64,000 nt of DNA from Vagococcus martis. Lineage in GTDB: Bacteria > Bacillota > Bacilli > Lactobacillales > Vagococcaceae. Positions 25,824-36,430 of the stretch are shown here, one piece after another. Numbering within the stretch: the first letter of the stretch is position 1; the number at the start of each line of letters is the position of its first letter. The position numbers and the translations under genes are program-made. Location: the NCBI RefSeq assembly GCF_002026305.1, contig NZ_MVAB01000001.1, positions 310,001-374,000 on the forward strand, given 5' to 3'. The notes beneath the pieces are model-generated. The model was not told the origin of the DNA, searched no databases, and worked only from the letters and a program-made list of their open reading frames with translations.

Positions 25824-27323
25824 TTAGTCATTATCTTTTAAGTAAATACTTCCTGTTGTTGTATTTAAAGATAATTGGATCATTTCTTCTTCTTCACGAA
25901 CAAATTCAACCATTTGATTCATTCGTTCTTTTTTCTCTTTCAATATCTCAATATCTTCTAAACGATTTTTAATTGAGCCAAAGTTCGTTTGACAATTTGC
26001 TTGGATACCTGCTTGTTTAGCAAGGGACACTTTAATATCACCATTTACCACAGTTGCTTTGATTTTTTTAGGTTTTAAATCAGTTGATGTCACTTTAATT
26101 GTACCATTAATTAGTGACACACTTGTGTGCTCAATGGATGATTTACTCACCACTTCACCATTAACTGTTTGCCCAATAAAATCAACAATTTCACTATTTT
26201 CTACTTTAATGTCACCATTTACACCTTCAACTTCTAACATAGTTGCTTTAATGTCAGAAGCTTTAATTTTACCATTAGTTGATTTTAAGAACACATCACC
26301 TAATAACATACCTTCTATTTTAATATCACCATTTAACATTTTTACTGATACATGGTCAAATAGGTGTTTTGGTAAATAAAATTCTAATTCACAATTTAAT
26401 CGTTTGTTTGGAATTTGGAATGAAATATTCTCTTCATCTACTACGATTTCACTACGTTCGATAAATGCTTCAAATGGCGTGTTATTATTTAATTTACCAT
26501 AGAACTTAACATTCGCAATAACTTTTACATCTGGTTGGTCCCATGTTTTAAATTTAACTTTACCATTTGCTACTTTTACATCAATTAAGGTTGCCGTGCT
26601 ATTTGGATATAAAAACTCATGTGTGAATGAATGTGAGCTAACTCCTGGTACTTTAATATTCACATCTTTCCATTCAACATTATCTGACACGGTTGAACTA
26701 ACAGCATCCACTGTTTTTTTCAAGAATTCACCAAAGTATTTTCCTGCTTCTTCTACTTTGCCTGTTGCTTGATTTATTTTTTCGTTTGTTTGTTCTTTCC
26801 ACTCTTTTGGAATATCAAAACCTAAAATAGATTCTGTTTCTTGTGTATCACGTCGTTCTTTTTTTATAGATTTTAATTCTTCATTTAACTCAGCTTTTTC
26901 AGCAGTTAACTGAACGTCAGTTTCTGTTAAATAGGCTAAATCTTTTTTTAGTTGTTCACGTTCTGCTTCTTTTTCAGGTGTTAATGTTTCCAAATCTTCC
27001 ATTGTATCAAACACCATTAATTGTTCTTCGATTTCTCGAATGTCTTGTCTTAATCCTTGAATTTCAACAGTTAACTCATCATATTCAACTGATTTTCTAT
27101 TTTCTTCTTCTGCCAATCTCTCTAATATTTTTTCTAATGCTTCACTGTCGTTATATGTCGTTTCTTTTTTCGCATCAACTGTTGTGTGTTTCACTTGTTT
27201 GGCTTCATCATCAATTAATTTTTCATCTTTTTCAGTCGCAATGTTTTCTAATAAAACAAGTGCCTCTTCTGTTGTTAAAATACCTTTTTTAACTAAGTCT
27301 AATATTCTTTCACGTTCGTTCAT
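25824..27323 (-). CDS. liaX: LiaX-like envelope-stress sensor (DUF4097)
   Basis: A 499-residue protein. The N-terminus MNERERILDLVKKGILTTEE matches LiaX/YvlB proteins, residues about 60-165 form a charged coiled coil, and the C-terminal half (about 215-499) is a repetitive beta-rich DUF4097 domain (repeats such as KVENSEIVDF, VKSLING-like). In E. faecalis, LiaX senses daptomycin and cationic peptides and controls LiaFSR output. The ATG at 27323 is preceded by AGGAGG at 7 nt. A frame start at 27344 lacks a ribosome site. It heads the liaXYZ operon. Confidence 0.85.
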   Translation of the reverse strand: MNERERILDLVKKGILTTEEALVLLENIATEKDEKLIDDEAKQVKHTTVDAKKETTYNDSEALEKILERLAEEENRKSVEYDELTVEIQGLRQDIREIEEQLMVFDTMEDLETLTPEKEAEREQLKKDLAYLTETDVQLTAEKAELNEELKSIKKERRDTQETESILGFDIPKEWKEQTNEKINQATGKVEEAGKYFGEFLKKTVDAVSSTVSDNVEWKDVNIKVPGVSSHSFTHEFLYPNSTATLIDVKVANGKVKFKTWDQPDVKVIANVKFYGKLNNNTPFEAFIERSEIVVDEENISFQIPNKRLNCELEFYLPKHLFDHVSVKMLNGDIKIEGMLLGDVFLKSTNGKIKASDIKATMLEVEGVNGDIKVENSEIVDFIGQTVNGEVVSKSSIEHTSVSLINGTIKVTSTDLKPKKIKATVVNGDIKVSLAKQAGIQANCQTNFGSIKNRLEDIEILKEKKERMNQMVEFVREEEEMIQLSLNTTTGSIYLKDND

Positions 27324-27375
27324 CGTATATCCTCCTCTTAACATCTTTATCTATACATTTCTAACCTACACTCAT

Positions 27376-27410
27376 ATTATGTCTCATTTTTATATAAATG
27401 TCATAGGACT
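27376..27410 (-). promoter_or_regulatory. liaX promoter with LiaR-like box
   Basis: On the minus strand, ATGACA (27399-27404) and CATAAT (27376-27381) are separated by 17 bp. AGTCCTATGACA (27399-27410) overlaps the -35 box and is close to the palindrome AGTC-N4-GACT, which resembles LiaR/VraR binding sites. The promoter lies 53 bp before the liaX ATG. Confidence 0.6.
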
Positions 27411-27490
27411 TGAGATTGATTTATGACTGTATATGAAGACTTATTCCTTTATCATCCTAAAAAAATAAAAACCTTAAAATCAACTTTAAG

Positions 27491-28965
27491 GACTCTATAA
27501 TTTCTACTGTTGGTAACACAAGTTACCGACAGTTTTTTGTACACAAAAACATGTGATATCCGTTAGAATGAAATTGCGAAAAAACAAACTAAGGAGGATA
27601 CCACATGTCATATTCACAGACTATCAAAGATATCTTAAATATACTAGACCTAAATATTATTTTTAATGAAAATTGTTTATCTACTGAAAAAATAAAAGGC
27701 GTTTTCTCTCGGATATTCCATGGTTTTTTAGAAGAATCTCCTACATGCTGTCCGCATTGTCAAAGTAATCACTCTAATATTATTAAATGGGGATATACAA
27801 CTAGCCTAATTAAAATGCCTAGTGTTTCTGAATATGTCACTTATATTAGATTAAAGAAACGTCGTTTCTTTTGTAAAAAATGTGATACGACTTTTGTTTT
27901 AGATACCCCTTTTGTTTCTAGAAACAACTCTATTTCTAATAATTTAAAACGTCTCATTGCGAAACAGTTAACCTCTAAACACGCCATGAGTGATATCGCA
28001 AAACAAACGAGCGTTTCAACTTCAACTGTCTCTCGCGTATTAAAAGAGTGGTATGAACCGATTAAGAAGTATAGTTATGAACTTCCGTCTGTACTATGTT
28101 TTGATGAATTTAAATCTGTTAAAAAAGTAGCTGGTTCAATGAGTTTTATTATGATGAACGGTGAAACAAATGAATTAATTGATATTCTACCTGATCGAAG
28201 ATTACCAAAAATTGAGAATTATTTTAATGGATTCTCTCTAGCTAATAGAAAACAAGTAAAATATGTCGTTTCAGATATCTATCAACCTTACATTACTTTA
28301 ACTAAACGAGTGTTCCCTAACGCTAAAGTCGTTTTAGATAAATTTCATCTCGTTCAACATCTCGGCAGGGCATTTCAAAAGATACGGATTAAAAGAATGA
28401 CTCAATTAAAATGTAAAGATAACGGGGTTATCTATAGACGAATTAAAAAGTATTGGAAATTACTTCAAAAAAGTTATGACAAATTAGATTATATCCAACA
28501 GCATTGGCGTCCATCCTTTAAAGCGTATCTTTCTGAAAAAGAATTACTTGAACGCTTACTTACCTATGATTCTAAATTGACAGAGGCTTACAACACCTAT
28601 CAACAAATTTTAAGAGCGATTCAAACAAAGGATTATTCTTTATTTTTGGAATTAATTAATCAACAAACAGGATTTAAAGAGTTTATTCCTGTTTTCAAAA
28701 CATTAAAAAAATATCGAGAAGAAATAAAAAAACACCTTTGAAACATCTTATTCAAACGGTCCATTAGAATGTATGAATAACCACATTAAAGTCGTTAAGC
28801 GTAATGCCTATGGCATGAGAAGTTTTTATAATTTTAAGCTACGACTATCAATTTGTTTAAAAGAATCTGCCTTTACATCACCAAAAAAGATCTAGAAAAC
28901 TAAATGCTTTCTAGATCTTAAATTCTAACGTATTAATCCTTACCAACAGTAGTTGACAAAGAGCC
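27491..28965 (+). mobile_element. ISL3-family insertion sequence, copy 1 (1475 bp)
   Basis: The element is bounded by imperfect terminal inverted repeats (left GACTCTATAATTTCTACTGT, right end complement GGCTCTTTGTCAACTACTGT) and by the 8-bp target duplication ACTTTAAG (27483-27490 and 28966-28973), as expected for ISL3 elements. It has split a terminator hairpin: the left arm AAAAACCTTAAA is at 27467-27478 and the right arm TTTAAGGTTTTT at 28968-28979. It stands about 170 bp upstream of liaX and points away from it. It is one base longer than the inferred intact element. Confidence 0.93.
27605..28895 (+). pseudogene. ISL3-family transposase, frameshifted near the C-terminus
   Basis: The N-terminal zinc-finger region has CPHC and CKKC pairs, then a helix-turn-helix (AMSDIAKQTSVSTSTVSRVL), then the DDE domain (CFDEFKSVKK, VVSDIYQPY and a later Glu). 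An A7 run near 28,730-28,737 replaces the A6 of the other two copies. The frame therefore stops at 28741 after 378 residues instead of about 429, and the lost tail includes SNGPLECMNNHIK, which holds the usual third catalytic Glu. AAGGAGG precedes the ATG. Confidence 0.9.
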
Positions 28966-28991
28966 ACTTTAAGGTTTTTATCTAATAATCA

Positions 28992-30292
28992 TTAAAATGA
29001 AAGGATTGAAGAAGGATCGATAAATCCACTCCATAACCCTGAACTAATACCAAAATGCAAGTGGGCACCAGTAGAATTACCAGTTGAACCAACTGTTCCA
29101 ATTGTTTCACCAGCTTGAACCACTGATCCAACGCTTGTTCCAATACTAGTCATATGCATGTAGTAAGTATATAACCCATTATCATGTAAAATTATTACGT
29201 GGTTACCAGCACTTGGATGATAGCTTGCTTCAACAACTTCACCTGCTCTAGATGCTAAAATAGGTGTTCCAGCACCAATTGCTAAATCAATTCCATCATG
29301 GTGACTACCTGAATAACCAGTCGGATCAGGTCTTGATCCAAACCCACTAGTAACAGTGTATCCCCCAGCTAACGGTAAAGAAAAACCACCCTGACTTGGT
29401 AGAGACACCACTTCATTTGGTTTCTCATCTGACTGATTATTATTACTTTGTCCAATAGCACTAGATGGTTTTGATGGTGAAATGCTATCTTGTGCTTCTA
29501 ACTGTTTTTCTTCAGCTTCTTTTTGTTCTTTTTTACGTTGCTCTTCTAGCTCTTTCTTAGCCGCTTCTTTTTTTTCAGAAAGTTCTTTTAAGCGTTTTTT
29601 ATTCTCTTCAGCAATACGTTCTGCTTCTGCTTTTTGTGATTGTAATGCAGATTTATTACCAGATTCTTTTGATAATTCTTTCAGAATCGTTTCTGCTAGA
29701 GCAACCTGTGTTGCTTTATTTTGTTCTAATGTTTCTTGTTTTGTTTTTAATTCTTCAGCTGTTTTGTTAACTTCATCAACCTTTTTACTCAAAGTTGCCT
29801 TTTTCTTATCAAGAGCTGCTTGATCCTTTTTTTGTGCTTCCATTACATCTTTATTAGCAGAAACTAACTTAGTATAAGCAACTGTACGACTCAACGCATC
29901 TGATATTGATTCAGAATCTAACACAATATTCATTAAATCCTGGTCTTCCTGATTTATTTGTGCTGATCTTGCTTGATTTTCAATTTGTTTGTTACGTTTT
30001 TCGATGATTACTTTTAATTCATCAATTTCTTTTGTTAATTCATTAATCTCTTTTTCTAATGACGCTTTTTCCGCTAAAACCTTATCTATATCTGCATCCA
30101 TTTTACTAATTGTAGCATTCAGTTCTTCTAACGATTTATCTGATTCATTTTTCTTTGATGTTAAGTCATCTATTTTTTTTGCGTATTTTCTATTTTTTTA
30201 TCAACAGTCTCAGCTGTAATAACTGCTGGGCAGACAAATCCAGATAGTGTTGTGGTTAATAAGGTTACGGCAATGGCTTTTTTTAATCTCAT
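28992..30292 (-). pseudogene. Secreted coiled-coil M23 peptidoglycan hydrolase, frameshifted
   Basis: The ATG at 30292 opens a signal peptide (MRLKKAIAVTLLTTTLSGFV..., cleavage likely after VITA). The frame meets a TAG at 30172-30170 in or beside a run of eight A/T pairs (30173-30180). One extra base there would join it to the long downstream frame 28992-30101. That frame gives a K/E-rich coiled coil (to about residue 200), a linker and a C-terminal M23/LytM domain with SHHDGIDLA and HLHFG zinc motifs. Restored, it is about 433 residues. It is either a true frameshift or a homopolymer error. A WalR box stands upstream. Confidence 0.82.
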
Positions 30293-30359
30293 CTATCATT
30301 TAACTCCAATTCTATCTTTATTTATACTATAAACTATAACATAGTTTATTCATACTTTT

Positions 30360-30376
30360 GTTACAAAAAAATTACA
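30360..30376 (-). promoter_or_regulatory. WalR (YycF) box of the M23 hydrolase gene
   Basis: On the minus strand, TGTAAT-TTTTT-TGTAAC exactly fits the WalR consensus TGTWAH-N5-TGTWAH. It lies 68 bp upstream of the ATG at 30292. WalRK controls wall hydrolases in low-GC Gram-positives, so the site fits the gene product. Confidence 0.75.
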
Positions 30377-30426
30377 TTTTTTAAGTGACTGTCATTTTCT
30401 TGAGATTTACTGTCACATAATAAAAT

Positions 30427-30468
30427 AGCATAAAAAAACCGTTATAAAATAACGATTTTTTTTATGCT
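30427..30468. terminator. Terminator at the end of argH
   Basis: AGCATAAAAAAACCGTTAT and its near-complement ATAACGATTTTTTTTATGCT form a long AT-rich stem with a core GTTAT/ATAAC and U-runs on both strands. It overlaps the last codons of argH. Confidence 0.7.
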
Positions 30469-31844
30469 GTTAATTGTGTTTTTGCTTGGTCAATTTGTTG
30501 TAAAACTTGCATAAATCCTGTCCCACCATAACTATTGCGTCTTTCAACTGCCGTTTTAGATTGTAATACGTCATAAATATCGTCTTCTATCAAGTCAGAT
30601 AATTCTTTATAACGGGACAATGGAACGTCTTGTAAAAAGTTTCCTACTCGCGTACATTCTAAGACAAGAGAGCCTACAATTTCGTGTGCTTTTCTAAAAG
30701 GAATCCCTTTAGTTGCTAGATAATCAGCTAGTTCAGTCGCATTTGAAAAATCTTTTTCTGTCGAATGCAACATTCTTTCTTCATTGACTGTCATACTTTC
30801 TAACATGCCTGCCAATATATCAATTGATACCGAAATTGTCTCCACTGTATCAAACATACCTTCTTTATCTTCTTGCAAATCTTTATTATATGCTAAAGGA
30901 AGTGACTTCATCACTGTTAAAAGTGAAAACAGATTACCATAAACTCTACCTGTTTTACCACGGATTAACTCTGCCATATCAGGATTTTTTTTCTGCGGCA
31001 TAATAGAAGAGCCTGTAGAAAAGGTATCTGATAACGTAATATATTGAAATTCATTCGAACACCATGATACAAGTTCTTCACAAATTCGAGACATGTGCAT
31101 CATTAGTAAACTCGCATTCGATAAAAACTCTACAATAAAATCACGATCAGATACAGCGTCTAACGAATTGGCATAAATTGCTTCAAACCCCATTAACTCC
31201 GCAGTCAATTCTCTATCAATCGGAAAGGTTGTTCCTGCTAGAGCTGCAGCACCTAATGGCGAAATATCAGTATGCGAAATATTAAATTCAAAACGCTCAC
31301 TGTCACGAGTAAACATACTATAATATGCCATAAAGTAGTGACCTAAAGAAATCGGTTGAGCGTGTTGCAGATGAGTATACCCTGGCATGATCGTTTCAAT
31401 ATGTTTCTCGGCAAGAGTCACTAATACGTGGCGCAAATGACTTAGTTTTTCAATGATATCACCTAAATGATATTTTAGGTAAAGATGCATGTCAGTTGCA
31501 ACTTGATCATTTCGTGAACGAGCAGTGTGCAACTTTCCTGCAACTGCTCCTACTTTTTGAGTTAACAATACTTCGATATTCATATGAATGTCTTCATTCG
31601 TCACATCAAACACAAGTTTTCCTTCATGGTACTCTGCTAATAACTCTTCTAAACCTTTAACTAATGTTTCAGCTTCTACTAAATCAATGATGCCAGTTTG
31701 CCCAAGCATTTTTGCATGTGCAATTGACCCTTTAATATCGAACTCTGCCATTTTTTGGTCAAACGTGATAGATGCACCAAACTCTTCAACCCAACTCTCT
31801 AAACTTTGTTCAAATCTACCGCCCCATAGTTTTTCATTTTTCAT
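30462..31844 (-). CDS. argH: Argininosuccinate lyase
   Basis: A 460-residue cytoplasmic enzyme that splits argininosuccinate into arginine and fumarate, the last step of arginine synthesis. The superfamily signature [11 protein letters not shown] carries the catalytic serine loop, and [12 protein letters not shown] and the HTHLQHAQ-type [10 protein letters not shown] motif are present. The ATG at 31844 ([13 protein letters not shown]) is preceded by AAAGGAG overlapping the argG stop. A frame opening at 31946 would run inside argG. It forms an argG-argH operon. No other arg gene is in the window. Confidence 0.97.
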   Translation of the reverse strand: MKNEKLWGGRFEQSLESWVEEFGASITFDQKMAEFDIKGSIAHAKMLGQTGIIDLVEAETLVKGLEELLAEYHEGKLVFDVTNEDIHMNIEVLLTQKVGAVAGKLHTARSRNDQVATDMHLYLKYHLGDIIEKLSHLRHVLVTLAEKHIETIMPGYTHLQHAQPISLGHYFMAYYSMFTRDSERFEFNISHTDISPLGAAALAGTTFPIDRELTAELMGFEAIYANSLDAVSDRDFIVEFLSNASLLMMHMSRICEELVSWCSNEFQYITLSDTFSTGSSIMPQKKNPDMAELIRGKTGRVYGNLFSLLTVMKSLPLAYNKDLQEDKEGMFDTVETISVSIDILAGMLESMTVNEERMLHSTEKDFSNATELADYLATKGIPFRKAHEIVGSLVLECTRVGNFLQDVPLSRYKELSDLIEDDIYDVLQSKTAVERRNSYGGTGFMQVLQQIDQAKTQLTA

Positions 31845-31848
31845 TGAA

Positions 31849-33045
31849 TTACTCCTTTGGGTCATTGACTTCTGCATTAACTTTTGTTGGTAAGCCCCAT
31901 AATTTGATAAAACCAATGGCAGCATCTTGATCAAATGTATCTGCACTTGTATAAGTTGCTAAGTTTTCATCATATAATGAGTTTGGTGATTTTCTTGCGA
32001 CAACTGTGGCATTGCCTTTGTATAATTTCACTTTAGCTGTTCCATTCACCACTTTTTGCGTTTCTTTAATATACGCCAAAATTGCTTGAGTGGCTGGATT
32101 AAACCATAAAGCATTATAAATTAAGTTTGATAATTCATTTTCTAAGATTGGTTTAAAGTGAGATACTTCGCGAACCAATGTTAAATCTTCAATCTCTTTG
32201 TGAGTAGTTAATAATGTAATAGCTCCTGGGCACTCATATATTTCACGAGATTTAATACCAACTAAACGATTTTCTACGTGGTCAATTCGTCCAACACCAT
32301 GTTTACCTGCCAATACATTTAATTCTTGAATTAACTCTGCTAAGCTATATTTTTTCCCATTGATACTTACTGGTACACCTTGTTCGAACGTAATGTCCAC
32401 ATACTCAGGTGTGACTGGTGCATTCTCTGGAGAAACAGTTAAAGCATATGCTTCTTCTGGTGCTTCATTCCAAGGATTTTCTAATACACCACATTCATTC
32501 GCACGTCCCCATAAGTTTTGGTCAACAGAATACGGATTGTCTAAATCAGCTGGAACTGGTACACCATTTTCTTTTGCATAATTAATTTCTTCTTCACGAG
32601 ACCATTTCCATTCACGAACTGGAGCAATCACTTTAAGTTTGGGATCCAGTGAAGCAATTGCGACTTCAAAACGAACTTGGTCGTTCCCTTTTCCTGTACA
32701 ACCATGAGCAATCACTGTTGCATCAACTTGATGAGCTAATTCAACTAATTTTTTTGAAATTAACGGACGACTTAAGGCTGAAACTAATGGGTATTTTTGT
32801 TCGTAGTAAGCATGTGCTTGTAAAGCTGGTAAAACAAACCCCGTCGCAAACTCTTCACGAACATCAATCACATATGATTCAATAGCACCAACTGTCAACG
32901 CTTTTTCTTTAATAAAATCTAAATCTTTCCCTTCACCTACATCTAAACACACTGCAACTACATCATAATCTTTTTTTAACCAACTAATTGCAACAGATGT
33001 ATCTAATCCACCAGAATAGGCTAAAACTACTTTTTCTTTTGTCAT
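31849..33045 (-). CDS. argG: Argininosuccinate synthase
   Basis: A 398-residue ATP-dependent enzyme that condenses citrulline and aspartate. The N-type ATP pyrophosphatase P-loop AYSGGLDTS is at about residues 8-16, and [14 protein letters not shown] follows. The ATG at 33045 is 7 nt after GGAGG (minus strand). An in-frame upstream start at 33060 overlaps the ribosome site and is unlikely. Four bases separate it from argH. The pair lets the cell make arginine from citrulline. Confidence 0.97.
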   Translation of the reverse strand: MTKEKVVLAYSGGLDTSVAISWLKKDYDVVAVCLDVGEGKDLDFIKEKALTVGAIESYVIDVREEFATGFVLPALQAHAYYEQKYPLVSALSRPLISKKLVELAHQVDATVIAHGCTGKGNDQVRFEVAIASLDPKLKVIAPVREWKWSREEEINYAKENGVPVPADLDNPYSVDQNLWGRANECGVLENPWNEAPEEAYALTVSPENAPVTPEYVDITFEQGVPVSINGKKYSLAELIQELNVLAGKHGVGRIDHVENRLVGIKSREIYECPGAITLLTTHKEIEDLTLVREVSHFKPILENELSNLIYNALWFNPATQAILAYIKETQKVVNGTAKVKLYKGNATVVARKSPNSLYDENLATYTSADTFDQDAAIGFIKLWGLPTKVNAEVNDPKE

Positions 33046-33119
33046 ATTATTTTCCTCCATTTACACTCTTTAAATTATGTTCAATATTATCCGTTTTAAA
33101 ACGTAAAGTCACCATATTT

Positions 33120-33133
33120 ATTCATAAATGAAT
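33120..33133. promoter_or_regulatory. Candidate ArgR operator upstream of argG
   Basis: The perfect palindrome ATTCATAAATGAAT lies 74 bp before the argG ATG, next to likely promoter elements (GGTGAC, then TAATAT, about 18 bp apart). It resembles ARG-box half sites (TGAATA/TATTCA). Confidence 0.4.
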
Positions 33134-33198
33134 GTAAAAATTAATATTTACCCATTTAAAGCCTATTTTGATGGATATTACTTTGATTTAAATGCATA

Positions 33199-33243
33199 AA
33201 AAAATCCATTAAGATAGTTATTAGATATCTTAATGGATTTTTT
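33199..33243. terminator. Terminator between phoU and argG
   Basis: AAAAAATCCATTAAGATA pairs with TATCTTAATGGATTTTTT around a short loop, a strong stem with U-runs in both directions. It ends the leftward pst-phoU operon. Confidence 0.85.
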
Positions 33244-33244
33244 A

Positions 33245-33922
33245 TTATTCATCTTCGTGCATCGTTGCAGCTAATTCGGAAATTTTTCCAGTTCGTAAGT
33301 AGATGATCCACTCACAAATATTACATACATAGTCACCAATTCTCTCTAAATAACCAGCAACTTGTAAATAATCAGCACCAACAATAACCGTTTCAGTGTC
33401 TTGTTCCATTGCTTTAATTGAATGACGATAAATTGACTTGAAGTAATCATTCGTCACACGATCACTTTGTGCTATGGTAATAGCTTTATCACTGTCAGTA
33501 TGAATATATGCATCTAAAACTGAGCTCACCATCCCCATAACGTGTGTCGCCATGTCAGAAATCTCATCTTCGATAGACAGAACACGTTTTGTTCCTTTTA
33601 GACGAATCGTTGCCTTAGCAATCGATACAGCATGGTCTCCCATTCTTTCTAGGTCAGAACTTGCTTTCATAATAGTCACAATTCGTCTTAAGTCCGTCGT
33701 AACAGGTTGTTGCAGAGCAATCATCTCAAAACTTTTCTTTTCTAATCCTAATTCTTGTGCATTAATCTCACCATCTGCTGTAATCACTTCTTTAGCTAAT
33801 GATTTATCATGATCGATAAATGCACGAACAGAATTACTAATGGCTAAATTAACATCATTTCCCATTTTTTCAAATTTATCATGTAAATTCTGTAAGTCTT
33901 CTTCAAACTGGCTTCTAAGCAT
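33245..33922 (-). CDS. phoU: PhoU phosphate-uptake regulator
   Basis: A 225-residue all-helical protein with two PhoU repeats (each carrying an E/DxxxD-type metal cluster; LERMGDHAVSIAKA and LERIGDYVCNICEW are visible). It damps Pst transport and phosphate signalling through the sensor kinase. It is the last gene of the pstS-C-A-B-B-phoU operon, 36 bp after the second pstB. Confidence 0.96.
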   Translation of the reverse strand: MLRSQFEEDLQNLHDKFEKMGNDVNLAISNSVRAFIDHDKSLAKEVITADGEINAQELGLEKKSFEMIALQQPVTTDLRRIVTIMKASSDLERMGDHAVSIAKATIRLKGTKRVLSIEDEISDMATHVMGMVSSVLDAYIHTDSDKAITIAQSDRVTNDYFKSIYRHSIKAMEQDTETVIVGADYLQVAGYLERIGDYVCNICEWIIYLRTGKISELAATMHEDE

Positions 33923-33958
33923 CTTTTCATCCCCTTTATTATCTATTTATCTGATCGA

Positions 33959-34711
33959 TTATCCAAATTTACCCGTAATATAATCTTCCGTTTCTTTTTC
34001 ACCTGGATTTAAAAATATTTTCTTTGTCTTATCATACTCAATTAAATCACCGTTTAAAAAGAAAGCTGTTTTATCAGAAATACGTGATGCTTGCTGCATG
34101 TTATGTGTCACCATAATCATTGTATAATCATTCTTTAATTCTAACAACATATTTTCTATTTTACCACTAGAAACCGGATCAAGAGCACTAGTTGGCTCAT
34201 CCAGTAAAATCACTTCAGGCTGAACAGCTAGTACACGTGCAATACACACTCGTTGTTGCTGTCCTCCTGATAAAGAAAGAGCACTCTTATTTAATTTATC
34301 CTTTACATCGTCCCATACAGCTGCAGCTTTTAAACTTTCTTCAACTATTCGATCTAATTCTTCTTTTGTATGTTTTCCTTCTAAACGTAATCCGTAAATA
34401 ACATTTTCATAAATACTAAAAGGAAATGGATTAGGTTGTTGGAATACCATTCCTATTTGTTTTCTCAAAGTGACAATATCCGTTTTAGGACTATAAATAT
34501 CATTATTTTTATAAGTTACTTTCCCTGTAATTGTAACAGACGGGATTAAGTCGTTCATACGATTCAACGTTCTTAAAAATGTAGATTTTCCACAACCAGA
34601 TGGGCCAATTAATGCAGTAATTCCACCTTGATCAAAGTCCATTGTAATTCCCTTTAATGCCTCATTTTTCCCATAATATAAATGCAAATCGTTTGATTCT
34701 ATTATTGACAT
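33959..34711 (-). CDS. pstB: Phosphate ABC transporter ATPase (second PstB)
   Basis: A 250-residue ATPase with Walker [10 protein letters not shown], signature LSGGQQQR and Walker [14 protein letters not shown]. It energises phosphate import with PstC-PstA. It lies 11 bp downstream of another pstB. Two tandem pstB genes are common in Enterococcus, Streptococcus and Bacillus pst operons. The sequences are clearly diverged, so this is an old duplication and not an assembly artefact. Confidence 0.96.
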   Translation of the reverse strand: MSIIESNDLHLYYGKNEALKGITMDFDQGGITALIGPSGCGKSTFLRTLNRMNDLIPSVTITGKVTYKNNDIYSPKTDIVTLRKQIGMVFQQPNPFPFSIYENVIYGLRLEGKHTKEELDRIVEESLKAAAVWDDVKDKLNKSALSLSGGQQQRVCIARVLAVQPEVILLDEPTSALDPVSSGKIENMLLELKNDYTMIMVTHNMQQASRISDKTAFFLNGDLIEYDKTKKIFLNPGEKETEDYITGKFG

Positions 34712-34722
34712 AACGTTCCTCC

Positions 34723-35532
34723 TTAACCAAAGTGACCTGAAACATAATCTTCAGTGGCTTGTATTTTTGGTCGCGTAAAGATTTTTTTCGTTTGATCATA
34801 TTCTAATACTTTTCCCATATAAAAGAACGCAGTATAGTCACTAATACGAGATGCTTGTTGCATATTATGCGTAACAATGACAATCGTATAGTCTTCTTTT
34901 AAGTTAATCAATGTCTCTTCTACTTTACTAGTAGAAATAGGATCTAGTGCACTAGCAGGCTCATCTAATAGCAAAATATCTGGTTTCATGGCAATCGCAC
35001 GTGCAATACACAATCTCTGCTGTTGTCCTCCTGATAAAGCTAACGCACTTTTATGCAGATTATCTTTTACTTGATCCCATAATGCTGCCTGTTTCAAACT
35101 TGTCTCTACGACTTCATCCAATATTTTTTTATCTTTTTGTCCGTGACGTTTTAAAGCAAAGGTAATATTTTCATAAATGGACTTACTGAAAGGATTAGGT
35201 CTTTGAAAAACCATCCCGATATGTTTTCTCATCTCATAAACATCTACTCTCGATGAATTGATATCGGTATTTTTATAAATAATATCACCTGTTACTTTCG
35301 TGCCATCAATTTGATCATTCATACGATTTAAAGAACGCAAATATGTTGATTTACCACAACCTGAAGGACCAATAAGTGAGGTGATTTTATTTTTTTCGAA
35401 TTGTAATGATACTCCTTTTATAGCTTCATTTGTACCATACCAAACATGTATATCTTTTGTTTCTAATGCAATATCTTGCTCATTCTCATTCAGTTTTATA
35501 ATATGCGTATCATCAGTGTTATAAGTTTTCAT
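34723..35532 (-). CDS. pstB: Phosphate ABC transporter ATPase (first PstB)
   Basis: A 269-residue ATPase with a ~20-residue N-terminal extension compared with its neighbour. Walker [10 protein letters not shown], signature LSGGQQQR and Walker [14 protein letters not shown] are intact. The Ala in place of Thr in the DEPxSALD motif separates it from the second copy. It follows pstA by 13 bp and should assemble with PstC-PstA. Confidence 0.96.
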   Translation of the reverse strand: MKTYNTDDTHIIKLNENEQDIALETKDIHVWYGTNEAIKGVSLQFEKNKITSLIGPSGCGKSTYLRSLNRMNDQIDGTKVTGDIIYKNTDINSSRVDVYEMRKHIGMVFQRPNPFSKSIYENITFALKRHGQKDKKILDEVVETSLKQAALWDQVKDNLHKSALALSGGQQQRLCIARAIAMKPDILLLDEPASALDPISTSKVEETLINLKEDYTIVIVTHNMQQASRISDYTAFFYMGKVLEYDQTKKIFTRPKIQATEDYVSGHFG

Positions 35533-35545
35533 CTAAATCCCCAAT

Positions 35546-36430
35546 CTAAGCTGATGTAATTTTTTTGTGCAATTTTTTACCTAAGAAGCGTGCTAGAAAG
35601 TTAAATAATAAAACAGCGATAATTAAAACAGCTGAAGCCCCTGCTGATACTTGAGGCCCATCTGGCATATTTCCCTCACTATTAATCTTCCAAATATGGA
35701 CCGCTAATGTTTCTGCTTGTCTAAAGATATTTAATGGACTAGAAATACTTAATGGATTCCAATTTGTAAAGTCTAATGCCGGAGCACTTTGTCCAGCTGT
35801 GTAAATTAATGCAGCGGCTTCACCAAAGATACGACCTGCTCCTAAAATAACGCCTGTTAAAATACCTGGTAGTGCTTCAGGAATCACGACACGTGTCACA
35901 GTTTCCCATCTTGATAAACCAAGAGCTAATCCAGCTTCTCGTTGTGTATAGTGAACAGCTTTTAAAGATTCTTCTACGTTTCTTGTTAAAAGTGGTAAAT
36001 TGAAAAATGTTAATGCTAACGCTCCTGAAATAATTGAAAAACCTAAGCCAGCTTGAATAACAAAAATCAAGAAACCAAACAAACCAACAACAACTGAAGG
36101 AAGCGAACTTAGTACCTCAATGGCTGTACGGATGGCGTTGGTAAAAAAGTTTTTCTTGGCATACTCTGATAAATAAATACCAGCTCCTAATGAGATAGGA
36201 ATACTAATTAACATTGTAATGATTAATAAATAGAACGAGTTAAACAACTGAATACCTATTCCACCACCTGCTTGAAAGCTTTTAGAAGGTGTTGTTAAAA
36301 AACTCCAGCTGATATGGGGTAAACCACGACCTAAAATATACAAAATTAAGCTAGCTAAGATTAATGTAATAACACCGGCAATAGCGTATAACACACCTGT
36401 TGCGATTTTATCTGCTTTTTTAGCATTCAT
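35546..36430 (-). CDS. pstA: Phosphate ABC transporter permease PstA
   Basis: A 294-residue inner-membrane permease with six spans and the EAA loop (EAGLALGLSRWETVTRVVIPEALPGILTG split over the cytoplasmic face). It pairs with PstC to form the phosphate channel. Its start shares one base with the pstC stop, showing translational coupling. Confidence 0.96.
   Translation of the reverse strand: MNAKKADKIATGVLYAIAGVITLILASLILYILGRGLPHISWSFLTTPSKSFQAGGGIGIQLFNSFYLLIITMLISIPISLGAGIYLSEYAKKNFFTNAIRTAIEVLSSLPSVVVGLFGFLIFVIQAGLGFSIISGALALTFFNLPLLTRNVEESLKAVHYTQREAGLALGLSRWETVTRVVIPEALPGILTGVILGAGRIFGEAAALIYTAGQSAPALDFTNWNPLSISSPLNIFRQAETLAVHIWKINSEGNMPDGPQVSAGASAVLIIAVLLFNFLARFLGKKLHKKITSA

Noticed and set aside
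27491-28965. Programmed frameshifting as the reason for split ISL3 transposases
   Set aside because: The two copies break at different A-runs and in opposite directions, and ISL3 transposases are normally single-frame. Mutation or sequencing error is simpler.
34723-35532. Tandem pstB genes as an assembly duplication
   Set aside because: The two proteins differ along their whole length, and tandem pstB is common in this group.
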